From Corynebacterium pseudopelargi (GTDB lineage: Bacteria; Actinomycetota; Actinomycetes; Mycobacteriales; Mycobacteriaceae): a stretch of DNA of 64,000 nucleotides. The stretch covers positions 682,001 to 746,000 of the forward strand of contig NZ_CP033898.1 in assembly GCF_003814005.1 (NCBI RefSeq), in the 5' to 3' direction. Within the stretch, counting starts at the first letter, position 1; each line of letters begins with the position of its first letter. Below the pieces are notes generated by a model. The model was not told the DNA's origin and ran no database searches. It worked only from the letters and a program-made list of their open reading frames with translations. The position numbers were made by a program, and so were the translations under genes. Positions 8,604-16,553 of the stretch are shown piece after piece.

Positions 8604-10475
8604 ATGTGTGGAATCGTCGGGTACGTAGGAAACCCCAGCGTACAGCCGGAGCATGACGCTCTTGAAGTTGTTTTAGAAGGCCTACGCAGACTCGAATACC
8701 GAGGCTACGATTCCGCCGGAGTGGCAGTGTATGCCGATGGGCAGATCGCCGCGCGCAAGAAAGCGGGCAAAGTAGCAGCGCTCGAAGCAGAAATTGAGCG
8801 CAGCCCGCTGCCTGCTTCCCAACTCGGCATTGGCCATACGCGCTGGGCCACCCACGGCGCACCCAGCGATGTGAACTCCCACCCGCACGTGGTAGCCGGC
8901 GGCAAGCTGGCAGTGGTGCACAACGGCATTATTGAAAACTTTGTGGAGCTGCGCACCGAGCTGCAAGCCAAGGGCTATACCTTTATCTCTGAAACCGACA
9001 CCGAGGTCGCCGCAACGCTGCTGGCCGATACCCTCGAAGGCGAGGCAGCAGGCAACCTGAGCAAGGCCATGCAGATGACCTGCCAGCGCCTCGAAGGTGC
9101 CTTTACCATCCTCGCTATTAGCGTTGATGCGCCCGATCGCATCGTCGCAGCGCGCCTGAACTCCCCGCTCGTGATTGGCGTGGGCGAAGGCGAGATGTTC
9201 TTAGGCTCCGATGTATCCGGCTTTATCGATTACACCAAGCAAGCAGTGGAAATGGATAACGGCCAGATCGTTACCATCACCGCCGAGGGCTATGACATCG
9301 TCACCTTCGACGGCGAGCCTGCGCAGGGCAAAGAGTTCACTATCGAGTGGGATGCAGCCGCCGCCAAGAAGGATGGCTTTAACTCCTTCATGGAAAAAGA
9401 GATCCACGATCAGCCTGCGGCCATTCGCGATACGCTTATGGGGCGTTTTGATGAAAACGGCAAACTCACCCTCGATGAGCTGCATATTGATGAATCGATC
9501 CTGCGCAGCGTGGATAAGATCATCGTGATTGCCTGCGGCACCGCAGCGTATGCAGGCCAGGTGGCGCGCTACGCCATCGAGCACTGGTGCCGTATCCCCA
9601 CCGAAGTGGAGCTGGCGCACGAATTCCGTTATCGCGACCCGATCGTGAATGAGAAAACCCTGGTGGTGGCTCTTTCGCAATCAGGTGAAACGATGGACAC
9701 CCTCATGGCCGTGCGCCACGCCCGCGAACAGGGCGCGAAGGTGATCGCCATCTGCAATACCTATGGCTCCTCCATCCCGCGCGAAGCCGACGCCTGCCTC
9801 TATACCCACGCAGGCCCGGAAATCTCGGTGGCCTCCACCAAGGCATTCCTGGCGCAGATCACGGCCACCTACCTGCTGGGGCTGTACCTGGCGCAATTGC
9901 GCGGCAATATGTTTGCCGATGAAATCCACAGCGTGATTGCCGAGCTGCAGAAGATCCCCGAGAAGGTCCAAGATGTAATCGATAATAAAGCCCAGGTAGA
10001 GCAGCTTTCCCGCGATATGGTGGATGCCAAGTCTGTGCTCTTCCTCGGCCGCCACGTCGGCTTCCCTGTGGCGCTCGAAGGCGCATTAAAGCTCAAAGAG
10101 ATTGCCTACCTGCACGCAGAAGGCTTTGCCGCCGGCGAACTCAAGCACGGCCCGATCGCCCTGATCGAGGAAGGCCAACCGGTGTTCGTGATTGTGCCTT
10201 CGCCACGCGGGCGTGACTCCCTGCACGCCAAGGTGGTGTCGAATATCCAAGAGATCCGCGCCCGCGGTGCCATCACCATCGTCATTGCCGAAGAAGGCGA
10301 TGATGCCGTGGAGCAATTTGCCAACCACGTCATCCGCATCCCGCAGTCGCCCACCCTGATGCAGCCTCTCCTCGCAACCGTGCCGCTGCAAATCTTCGCC
10401 TGCGGCGTGGCCACCGAGAAGGGCTACGACGTAGACCAGCCACGCAACCTGGCTAAGTCTGTGACGGTGGAGTAA
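8604..10475 (+). CDS. glmS: Glutamine--fructose-6-phosphate aminotransferase
   Basis: This cytoplasmic enzyme makes glucosamine-6-phosphate from fructose-6-phosphate and glutamine, the first step towards peptidoglycan amino sugars. The 623-residue protein starts 'MCGIVGYVG', so Cys2 becomes the N-terminal nucleophile of the glutaminase domain. 'HTRWATHGAPSDVNSHPH' completes that domain. Two SIS domains follow ('IACGTAAYAGQVARYAIE', 'SQSGETMDTLMAVRHAREQGA', 'LKLKEIAYLHAEGFAAGELKHGPIALIEEG'), ending with the canonical 'DVDQPRNLAKSVTVE'. I chose ATG 8604 over an upstream in-frame ATG because the Cys must be N-terminal. The gene is convergent with nagA, which degrades the same class of metabolite. 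Confidence 0.98.
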   Translation: MCGIVGYVGNPSVQPEHDALEVVLEGLRRLEYRGYDSAGVAVYADGQIAARKKAGKVAALEAEIERSPLPASQLGIGHTRWATHGAPSDVNSHPHVVAGGKLAVVHNGIIENFVELRTELQAKGYTFISETDTEVAATLLADTLEGEAAGNLSKAMQMTCQRLEGAFTILAISVDAPDRIVAARLNSPLVIGVGEGEMFLGSDVSGFIDYTKQAVEMDNGQIVTITAEGYDIVTFDGEPAQGKEFTIEWDAAAAKKDGFNSFMEKEIHDQPAAIRDTLMGRFDENGKLTLDELHIDESILRSVDKIIVIACGTAAYAGQVARYAIEHWCRIPTEVELAHEFRYRDPIVNEKTLVVALSQSGETMDTLMAVRHAREQGAKVIAICNTYGSSIPREADACLYTHAGPEISVASTKAFLAQITATYLLGLYLAQLRGNMFADEIHSVIAELQKIPEKVQDVIDNKAQVEQLSRDMVDAKSVLFLGRHVGFPVALEGALKLKEIAYLHAEGFAAGELKHGPIALIEEGQPVFVIVPSPRGRDSLHAKVVSNIQEIRARGAITIVIAEEGDDAVEQFANHVIRIPQSPTLMQPLLATVPLQIFACGVATEKGYDVDQPRNLAKSVTVE

Positions 10476-10481
10476 GAACAC

Positions 10482-11642
10482 CTAAGCTGCATAAATATTG
10501 TTGCCGGCGGCAATGATTGTCGTCGGCAGTAATGTGTCCGGATCCAGAATTAGAAGGTCGGCGGGGTAGTTCGGCTCTATGAGCCCAAACTCATCGCCCA
10601 CACCTATGGCTTTGGCGGGGTGGTGGGTGGCTGCGGCAATGGCAACCTCTAGTGGGACCCCCACGTTTTTCACGGCATTCGATACCGCGTAATCCATCGT
10701 CAGAGTTGACCCGGCAAGAGAGTTTCCTTCTTTGAGCATCGCCTTACCACCGGTCACAATCACGGGCAGATCTCCGAGCATGTACTCGCCATCCGGATTG
10801 CAGGTAGCGCTCATCGAGTCAGTGACTAAGACTATTCGTTCGGAAGCTTCAAGGAAGAGAGATCGAACTACAGCAGGATGGACATGAATGCCGTCATTGA
10901 TCACTTCGATCCAGACATTCTCGTTCCTTAGAGCAGCAATCACCGGCCCTGGTGCGCGGTGGTGGATTCCCTTCATGCCGTTGAAGGCGTGCGTCAGAAT
11001 GCTGGCGCCAGTTTCGAATGCCTGTTCAGCTTGTTCGAAGGTGGCGCTGGTGTGGCCTACCGCCGCGGCTACGCCACGCTTAGCGAGAAGGGCGCAGCTG
11101 TCTAGTCCTCCGGTTCGTTCAGGGGCGAGAGTGAATTGCTTTACAGTTCCTTCACCCGCCTCAATGAGGCGTTCCACGATAGTTGGCTCTGGATCCCGGA
11201 GGAGATGTTCTGGGTGCGCTCCCTTGTGATCGGGATGAAGGCAAGGCCCTTCAGGGTGCAATCCTAAAATCAGCGGATCACTCTTCACTAATGGCACCAA
11301 GTCTCGAATTCTTTGCTCGACTTTGTCGATATCCCCTGTAACTAAAGAAAGTACTGATCGGGTAGTGCCGTGGAGGCGATGCGCTGCGAGGGATGCCTGT
11401 GCTGCTTCGGGACCGTCATCGTATGCATGCCCTGCGGCGCCGTGGTGGTGAATATCGATATAGCCGGGGCAGACCGGAGCGCCTGATGCATCGATGCACT
11501 CTGCGTCTTCGGCCGAGGGCGCTTCCCTGGTGTCGCCTGCGAATATGATGCCAGACTCGTTGAAGATAACCGTGGCGTTCGAAGTTGGTCTGCTTCCGTC
11601 ACCTCGGTGAAGGGTGGCATTTACGATTTTCTTAAGTTTCAT
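10482..11642 (-). CDS. nagA: N-acetylglucosamine-6-phosphate (or N-acetylgalactosamine-6-phosphate) deacetylase
   Basis: The 386-residue amidohydrolase removes acetate from an N-acetylhexosamine-6-phosphate. Visible metal and active-site landmarks are 'PGYIDIHHHGAAGH', 'LILGLHPEGPCLHPDHKGAH' (metal Glu), 'AAVGHTSATFEQAEQAFETGASILTHAFNGM' (metal His residues) and 'IVLVTDSMSATC' (catalytic Asp). Length is typical. AAAGGGG precedes the ATG. It is the last gene of a five-gene minus-strand arm with a DeoR regulator, aldolase, kinase and SIS isomerase. In that context AgaA activity on N-acetylgalactosamine-6-phosphate is at least as likely as NagA activity; the sequence alone does not separate them. 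Confidence 0.95.
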   Translation of the reverse strand: MKLKKIVNATLHRGDGSRPTSNATVIFNESGIIFAGDTREAPSAEDAECIDASGAPVCPGYIDIHHHGAAGHAYDDGPEAAQASLAAHRLHGTTRSVLSLVTGDIDKVEQRIRDLVPLVKSDPLILGLHPEGPCLHPDHKGAHPEHLLRDPEPTIVERLIEAGEGTVKQFTLAPERTGGLDSCALLAKRGVAAAVGHTSATFEQAEQAFETGASILTHAFNGMKGIHHRAPGPVIAALRNENVWIEVINDGIHVHPAVVRSLFLEASERIVLVTDSMSATCNPDGEYMLGDLPVIVTGGKAMLKEGNSLAGSTLTMDYAVSNAVKNVGVPLEVAIAAATHHPAKAIGVGDEFGLIEPNYPADLLILDPDTLLPTTIIAAGNNIYAA

Positions 11643-11677
11643 TTGACCCAGCCCCTTTTGTAACTGGTATTAGTACG

Positions 11678-11700
11678 GTGGATCAATCATGTTGATCCAC
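11678..11700. promoter_or_regulatory. Perfect 9-bp inverted repeat between the DeoR-type gene and nagA
   Basis: The sequence GTGGATCAA-N5-TTGATCCAC overlaps the last codons of the regulator gene and lies about 35 bases upstream of the nagA start. Each arm contains the TGATC core also seen in the phased repeats at 15366-15395 and 15580-15609, so it could be a further operator controlling nagA. No T-run follows on the minus strand, which argues against a terminator. Confidence 0.55.
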
Positions 11701-12498
11701 ACGAGCAACATGAATTTGGTAGCCGTCAAGTTTCAATTTGTCCATAGTCGCCTCCGTAATATCAGAGTCTGTGACCACAGTTCGAACTGTTGACGGGCCT
11801 CCGATCGAGGAGAAACTGCGTTTGCCGAATTTTCCTGAGTCCGCAACCACGATTGGTTTGTTGCTGCGGTGCACCATCATGCGGTTAGTTGCGGCTTCGT
11901 ACTCATCGACTGTGCCGGGGCCATTCTCATCGAATCCATTCACACCGATAAAGGCTAAATCGAACCAGAGCTGCTCGAGCATGTGAATGCCGAACGGGCC
12001 TGTGGATTCGAACGAAGTCTGGTTGAGTTGACCTCCGAGTACAACAATCTTGATATTTGCCTGGTTCGCTAATCGATATGCAACGTCAATAGCGTTGGTG
12101 ACGATCGTTAGCAGTGGCGTCGAATTAGGTGAGGAGAATGCCGAGTGCTGCCTAGTCCAGTCGACTATAGCGTTTGCTACCTCCGAGACTGTGGAACCAC
12201 CGGTCATGCCAATGACATAGCCAGGCTGGAGAAACATGGTGCAGAGCTTGGCGATTGCTACCTTATGCTGGCCAAATTCATCGTGATTACTGCTGTGAAT
12301 CTGGGGTAGCTGATGATCGCCTAGAGCTTCTGCACCGCCACGGGTCCTTTTTACTTGGCCCTCGCTATCGAGAACGTCGAGGTCTCGCCGAGCGGTTGCG
12401 GGCGAGATCCCGAGACTGTCCACGAGTGAGTCAACGGTTACCGCCCCTTCCGACTGGATCATCTCCAGGATTCTCGAAAGGCGTTGACTTCTTAGCAT
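11683..12498 (-). CDS. DeoR/GlpR-family transcriptional regulator (AgaR-like)
   Basis: The 271-residue protein begins with a DeoR helix-turn-helix: 'RLSRILEMIQSEGAVTVDSLVDSLGISPATARRDLDVLDSEGQVKRTRGGA'. The sugar-phosphate sensing DeoRC domain follows ('IGMTGGSTVSEVANAIVDWTRQ', 'LLTIVTNAIDVAYRLANQANIKIVVLGGQLNQTSFESTGP', 'DLAFIGVNGFDENGPGTVDEYEAATNRMMVHRSNKPIVVADSGKFGKRSF'). Such proteins repress sugar catabolic operons and are released by a phosphorylated sugar. The location within the island makes it the obvious candidate to bind the phased TGATY decamers in the divergent region. SD-like AAGGGA precedes the ATG. Confidence 0.93.
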   Translation of the reverse strand: MLRSQRLSRILEMIQSEGAVTVDSLVDSLGISPATARRDLDVLDSEGQVKRTRGGAEALGDHQLPQIHSSNHDEFGQHKVAIAKLCTMFLQPGYVIGMTGGSTVSEVANAIVDWTRQHSAFSSPNSTPLLTIVTNAIDVAYRLANQANIKIVVLGGQLNQTSFESTGPFGIHMLEQLWFDLAFIGVNGFDENGPGTVDEYEAATNRMMVHRSNKPIVVADSGKFGKRSFSSIGGPSTVRTVVTDSDITEATMDKLKLDGYQIHVARVDQHD

Positions 12499-12606
12499 TT
12501 CATCCCTTAATTCGTTTTAGTTAGTCAAGACCTGATTTTATGGCCTAAGCCCATCTTCTCACTGTGGTCTTGAATGATGAAGCTTTGCCACGCTTAACTA
12601 AAGACT

Positions 12607-13446
12607 CTAGTGGCCCTTAGCGCCGAAAACTCGAAGCATCCTTTGAGCCTCACCCGATAGTGCGTCGCGTCCCGCCTTGATGTACTTACGTGAGTCTGTC
12701 ACTGAGGGATTCGCGTCAAGGAATTCGCGAATAGCTCTGGTGAAATAACCGTTTAGATGAGTTGAAACATTGATCTTTGTCATGCCTGCCCGGATACCTT
12801 TTACAATCTCTTCGTCTGGCACGCCGGAGGAACCGTGCAGCACCAGGGGGACGTCGAGCAAGTCGTGCAATTCGGCGATGAGCTCTAGATCCAAGCTAGC
12901 CGTTCTTTCTTGCATAGCGTGTTCAGATCCGACCGCTACGGCGAGTCCATCTACACCCGTCGCAGAAACGAATTCAGAGGCTTCCTTTGGGTCGGTTCGC
13001 ACACCGGGGGTGTGCGCAGTCTTGCCACCAATCTCACCTAATTCGGCTTCCACGGTGCGGCCCTTCGCGTGGGCGTAGTCCACTACTTCGCGGGTAGCTG
13101 CAACATTTTCCTGGTATGGCAGCGTTGAACCGTCGAACATTACGGAATCGAAGCCGAGATCAATGGCTTCCTTTGCCAAGTCAACGTCCTCACAGTGGTC
13201 GAGGTGCACTGCTACGCGAGCCTTTGAATCTCGAGCGAGGGCGATCATTGCGCTGCCAATCGGCTCCAGACTGCCGTGGTAGCGAACGCAGTTGTGGGAG
13301 ACCTGAAGGATTACAGGCAAGTCGGAATCCTCGGCCGCTCGCACGATTGCCTCTGCGGTTTCAAGATGGATGACGTTAAAAGCTCCAATTCCGGTTCGAT
13401 TGGAGGCGGCTTCTCGGACCAGTGAGAAGGTGTCAACCTGTGGCAT
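12607..13446 (-). CDS. Class II ketose-bisphosphate aldolase (KbaY/GatY/fructose-bisphosphate type)
   Basis: The 279-residue zinc aldolase cleaves a ketose-1,6-bisphosphate into dihydroxyacetone phosphate and glyceraldehyde-3-phosphate. Motifs are 'GIGAFNVIHLETAEAIVRAAE', the zinc-binding 'VAVHLDHCEDVDLAKEAIDLGFDSVMFDGS', 'VEAELGEIGGK', 'LVLHGSSGVPDEEI' and 'KINVSTHLNGYFTRAI'. The length of about 280 residues fits tagatose-bisphosphate aldolases (KbaY, GatY), which are shorter than housekeeping FbaA. Its neighbours (PfkB kinase, AgaS, nagA) support tagatose-1,6-bisphosphate as substrate; fructose-1,6-bisphosphate remains possible. Confidence 0.92.
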   Translation of the reverse strand: MPQVDTFSLVREAASNRTGIGAFNVIHLETAEAIVRAAEDSDLPVILQVSHNCVRYHGSLEPIGSAMIALARDSKARVAVHLDHCEDVDLAKEAIDLGFDSVMFDGSTLPYQENVAATREVVDYAHAKGRTVEAELGEIGGKTAHTPGVRTDPKEASEFVSATGVDGLAVAVGSEHAMQERTASLDLELIAELHDLLDVPLVLHGSSGVPDEEIVKGIRAGMTKINVSTHLNGYFTRAIREFLDANPSVTDSRKYIKAGRDALSGEAQRMLRVFGAKGH

Positions 13447-13485
13447 GATGAAATGTTCCTTTCAGAACGTCGAAGTTATTGTGAG

Positions 13486-14403
13486 TTAGCTTTCGAACTT
13501 GATCGTGATCTGATCTGTGAAATCGACCCATGAATCGCTAATTCGGCCGGCTTCAGGTTCGAGTACCGCTGCTGCAGACCAAGACACGCATCGTTCGAGC
13601 GTGGCTTTGATCGAAATGCCTTCAGCTAATGAGCAGGCAAGTGCCGCGACTAGCGCATCCCCAGCGCCGGTGGGGTTACCTGCTAGTTGCTTGGAGAGTT
13701 TCGCCCTGATTCGATGGGATCGGTCGACCCAAAGGAGACCGTCTTTCCCCATCGAAACCATCACGGTTTTGGCGCCCAGACCCATAAGCTGCTCAGCGGC
13801 AGAAACGGGATCCGAAAGCCCGGTTGCTTCGCGGATTTCATCAACGTTTGGCTTCACGAAATCCGCACCTGCTTTGCAGGCTTTAAGCAGGTTCTTCCCC
13901 GAAGTGTCTGCGATCACACGTACGTCAGCTTGGTGCGCTGACGCTATGACTTGATTAAAGAAATCTTCGGGGCATCCAGGTGGAAGAGAGCCGGAAATCG
14001 CTAGAATGCCACCCCGTTCCTGAGCTAGCGTTAGCCGAACGTCCTCGAATAGCTGTTGGAAAGCCGATTCAGAATGAGGAAGCCCACTCTCATTGATGAT
14101 GGTGGTGTGGTTCGACTTCACCTCGTGGATGGCGTAGGAGTGACGAAGGGGCGCATCGGTATTTGTAAAAGCCTTGTAAAACGGCACTTCGGCGTCAGTG
14201 GATGTGGATTCCGCCAGTGGCCCTAAAGCAATAGCTTTGAAACCTTGTTGTGCAGCTACTGAGGCTACGTTTATCCCCTTGCCCCCGAGACGCTTCGAAG
14301 CCGTGTCTATGCGGATCGAGGTGTCCCGGAGGAACTCGTCAATGGTGACGGTGATGTCCAGAGCCGGATTCGGGGTGAGCGTCAAAACGGTGGGGAGTGA
14401 CAT
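13486..14403 (-). CDS. PfkB-family sugar-phosphate kinase (1-phosphofructokinase / tagatose-6-phosphate kinase)
   Basis: The 305-residue ribokinase-fold enzyme begins 'VLTLTPNPALDITVTIDEFL', typical of the FruK/LacC/PfkB subgroup. It has 'RLGGKGINVASVAAQQG' for substrate binding and 'GGILAISGSLPPGCPEDFF'. 'FVKPNVDEIREATG' and the anion-hole signature 'LAGNPTGAGDALVAALACSLAEG' carry the catalytic Asp in GAGD. It would phosphorylate tagatose-6-phosphate (or fructose-1-phosphate) with ATP to supply the downstream aldolase. AAGGAGG lies about 6 bases before the ATG. It is 21 bases downstream of the SIS gene, in the same operon. Confidence 0.93.
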   Translation of the reverse strand: MSLPTVLTLTPNPALDITVTIDEFLRDTSIRIDTASKRLGGKGINVASVAAQQGFKAIALGPLAESTSTDAEVPFYKAFTNTDAPLRHSYAIHEVKSNHTTIINESGLPHSESAFQQLFEDVRLTLAQERGGILAISGSLPPGCPEDFFNQVIASAHQADVRVIADTSGKNLLKACKAGADFVKPNVDEIREATGLSDPVSAAEQLMGLGAKTVMVSMGKDGLLWVDRSHRIRAKLSKQLAGNPTGAGDALVAALACSLAEGISIKATLERCVSWSAAAVLEPEAGRISDSWVDFTDQITIKFES

Positions 14404-14424
14404 CGCGATCCTCCTTCAGTCGTG

Positions 14425-15315
14425 TTACTTCAAAATGACGGAACGCGACAGGTTACGAGGGTGATCCGGGTCTAATCCTCTAGCGCGTGCGGTTGCAAGG
14501 GCCACCATGTGAACTTTGACCAGTTCAACCATGGGATCGGCAGAGCCTTCGACATAGGTAGCGCCGGTTTCGTTTACCTGATCCTCGAGGCCGTCTGGGC
14601 TGCTGCCTAGCTGCCATGTGATTCGCCCAGGGGCCGCGATAGCGATAGGTCCGTGGCGGTACTCCATCGAGTTGTACGACTCGGTCCAGGCTTGGCAAGA
14701 TTCACGCATCTTAAGCGCTGCTTCAGTTGCGAGTCCTTGAACCCACCCGCGGCCTAGGAAGCTGTACTGCTCCGCATCGATCAATCGATCATCCAGCGAA
14801 GCACTCAGTGCCTCTGTGGCTTCGTCGCAGGCTTTCAGGCAGGTTTCTTCGGTGGCGATCGTGCTCCTGAGAACCATGAGGGCAGTAGTTGCGAATCGCG
14901 TCTGGACTACAGACTTTTCATCTGCGAACGACAAGTCAATGACGTCATCCGCCAGATCTGCCACTGGAGTATTGACATCCCCCAGGAGTGCCACTGTATG
15001 GAGTTTGCCGGCGTTCTGTTTAAGGAAATTGATGATTTCGCTTGTGGTGCCGGAGCGCGTAATCACGATTGCAGTGTCATACTCGCGCTCTGTGCTGAAC
15101 TCGGTAGGGGTGAACGCATCGGTAATGCCTTCACCTGATTGTTCTCGGAGAGCGGCGTACGACTGAGCCATAAACCAACTCGTGCCACAGCCGACCACGC
15201 AGACACGTTCGCCCTTCTTGGGTAGTGCAGAAGAGTCAAGCTTCAGTGCAGTCCGCCAGGTATCCGGCTGGCTTCGTAATTCTTCTTCCATGTGGATTCC
15301 GAGCGTGGAACTCAT
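14425..15315 (-). CDS. SIS-domain sugar-phosphate isomerase/deaminase (AgaS-like)
   Basis: The 296-residue protein contains two SIS domains like the isomerase half of GlmS: 'VCVVGCGTSWFMAQSYAALRE', 'AIVITRSGTTSEIINFLKQ', 'FLGRGWVQGLATEAALKMRESCQAWTESYNSMEYRHGPIAIA', ending 'DPDHPRNLSRSVILK', which matches the GlmS C-terminus. Free-standing double-SIS proteins of this size are AgaS (galactosamine-6-phosphate to tagatose-6-phosphate plus ammonia) or the analogous NagB-II deaminase. With a PfkB kinase and KbaY-like aldolase next door, AgaS is the better fit, by inference. It is the first gene of the minus-strand arm, with AAAGGA 7 bases before the ATG. Confidence 0.88.
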   Translation of the reverse strand: MSSTLGIHMEEELRSQPDTWRTALKLDSSALPKKGERVCVVGCGTSWFMAQSYAALREQSGEGITDAFTPTEFSTEREYDTAIVITRSGTTSEIINFLKQNAGKLHTVALLGDVNTPVADLADDVIDLSFADEKSVVQTRFATTALMVLRSTIATEETCLKACDEATEALSASLDDRLIDAEQYSFLGRGWVQGLATEAALKMRESCQAWTESYNSMEYRHGPIAIAAPGRITWQLGSSPDGLEDQVNETGATYVEGSADPMVELVKVHMVALATARARGLDPDHPRNLSRSVILK

Positions 15316-15365
15316 CAGTGATCCTTTCTCGATGCTTACTGACGGTAAATGATTGTTTAAACCGG

Positions 15366-15395
15366 ATAAAGATCAAAACCAATCAATAACGATCA
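15366..15395 (-). promoter_or_regulatory. Three phased 10-bp repeats (TGATC/TGATT), candidate DeoR operator, left cluster
   Basis: Read on the minus strand, the words TGATC, TGATT and TGATC start exactly 10 bases apart (plus-strand complements at 15391-15395, 15381-15385 and 15371-15375). They sit upstream of the AgaS-type gene. One helical turn per repeat puts all cores on the same DNA face, as expected for cooperative binding by a multimeric DeoR repressor. Confidence 0.6.
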
Positions 15396-15579
15396 CACAC
15401 CGACGGCCGTGAATTGTCAAGCAATATGTGGAGCGTCACGCGGCGCTCCAGGTTGAAAATGCTTTCAAATGCCTTAAAGGGCAGGTCAGAACGTACTATG
15501 AGATAAACCACACTAAAAATACTTTTTGCTATAGGGCACGTAAACCGCCAGGTCAGCCCCACTTCACTCCTAAGACGTG

Positions 15580-15619
15580 TGATTAAAAATGATCGAAAGT
15601 GATCTAAAACTATTGAAAC
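15580..15619 (+). promoter_or_regulatory. Four phased 10-bp repeats (TGATYRAAAN), candidate DeoR operator, right cluster
   Basis: Decamers beginning at 15580, 15590, 15600 and 15610 read TGATTAAAAA, TGATCGAAAG, TGATCTAAAA and the weaker CTATTGAAAC. They overlap the -35 element of the PTS promoter. The right and left clusters mirror each other about the divergent region, so one regulator could control both arms. Confidence 0.65.
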
Positions 15620-15641
15620 GCTGAGCTGTTGAACGTATCTT
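15613..15641 (+). promoter_or_regulatory. SigA-type promoter of the PTS operon
   Basis: TTGAAA (15613-15618) and TATCTT (15636-15641) are separated by 17 bases, a good housekeeping-sigma match. It lies about 78 bases upstream of the IIA start. The last operator decamer overlaps the -35, so a bound repressor would block RNA polymerase. Confidence 0.6.
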
Positions 15642-15718
15642 GGAACACGTAACAACCCGAGAATCTCGGCTCTTGGGCAAAGATCATTGAAACCCTAATC
15701 AGTAGGGAGGAACGCAAA

Positions 15719-16183
15719 GTGGCTAAATCGCCTAGCGAAAGAACGCGGTTTGTGCCGGACGTTGTTGCCGCACAATGTGAAGCCGCCGATTGGGAAGAAG
15801 CGATTCGTCTCGTAGGCAGGCTTTACCAAGAACAGGGGATCGCTAGCTCGGAGTATGCCGAGGCCATGATCAAAGGCGTCAAGGAGTTTGGCCCTTACAT
15901 GGTGCTCACTCCGGGAGTAGCAATGCCTCACGCGAAGACAGTTGCTGGTGTCCAACGACCGGGAACGGCGGTAGTAACGCTCAAGACGCCTGTCGAGTTT
16001 GGCTCTCCAGCAAACGACCCGGTAGACGTTCTGATCTCATTTGCTGCCGGTGACAATCACGGTCACATCGAGATGATTCAGTCACTTGCTGGGGTTCTGT
16101 CTGATCGGGCTCTGCTGGATCGAGCTCGAGCCGCAGAGGATGACGAAGCGCTAATGAATGTCTTTCTTGCGCATCACAGCTAA
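15719..16183 (+). CDS. PTS EIIA component, fructose/mannitol/ascorbate type
   Basis: The 154-residue cytoplasmic phosphocarrier accepts phosphate from HPr and passes it to EIIB. The EIIA type-2 signature 'MVLTPGVAMPHAKT' carries the phosphorylated His (H71). The rest of the fold is recognisable ('GTAVVTLKTPVEFGSPANDPVDVLISFAAGDNHGHIEMIQSLAGVL'). AGGGAGG lies 8 bases before the GTG start. It opens the plus-strand arm IIA-IIB-IIC-SIS-lipoprotein. With the following IIB and IIC this is an ascorbate/galactitol-superfamily system, not the mannose-family PTS normally used for N-acetylgalactosamine. Confidence 0.93.
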   Translation: MAKSPSERTRFVPDVVAAQCEAADWEEAIRLVGRLYQEQGIASSEYAEAMIKGVKEFGPYMVLTPGVAMPHAKTVAGVQRPGTAVVTLKTPVEFGSPANDPVDVLISFAAGDNHGHIEMIQSLAGVLSDRALLDRARAAEDDEALMNVFLAHHS

Positions 16184-16218
16184 ACAAAAACAACCGAAAC
16201 TTCTCAAGGAGAGTAATC

Positions 16219-16503
16219 ATGATTGAAATCGCAACTGTTTGTGGCATGGGTCTTGGAACTTCCATGATGCTGGCCAGCCAAGTGCGCTCGATGTTGGAAG
16301 ACGCAAACATCGAGGCGAAGGTCCAAGCAATTGATCTCGGCTCATTCAAATCACAGCCCTCGGACATCGTAGTTACGACTACAGGGATGGCAAAGAATGT
16401 CGAGGGGACAAAGGCAATCGTCGTGCTAATCGACAACCTGGTTGACAAGAACGAAGTCAAGACGAAGGTCATGGCCGCCGTCGAGGAATACCAGCAAAAG
16501 TAA
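16219..16503 (+). CDS. PTS EIIB component, ascorbate/galactitol (UlaB/GatB) type
   Basis: The 94-residue protein has the phosphocysteine loop 'IATVCGMGLGTSMMLA' with Cys8 as the phosphoryl acceptor. A flavodoxin-like Rossmann fold follows ('IEAKVQAIDLGSFKSQPSDIVVTT'). This size and motif are those of free-standing UlaB/SgaB and GatB. AAGGAGAG precedes the ATG. It is cotranscribed with IIA and IIC. Confidence 0.93.
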   Translation: MIEIATVCGMGLGTSMMLASQVRSMLEDANIEAKVQAIDLGSFKSQPSDIVVTTTGMAKNVEGTKAIVVLIDNLVDKNEVKTKVMAAVEEYQQK

Positions 16504-16553
16504 CGTACCAGCGCCGATTCGCAGGATTGGCATGATCTGAAACGGAAAAGACA

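Noticed and set aside
8437..8862. N-terminal extension of the ribonuclease to 295 residues
   Set aside because: It overlaps the glmS promoter, leader and first codons and would bury the signal/anchor segment.
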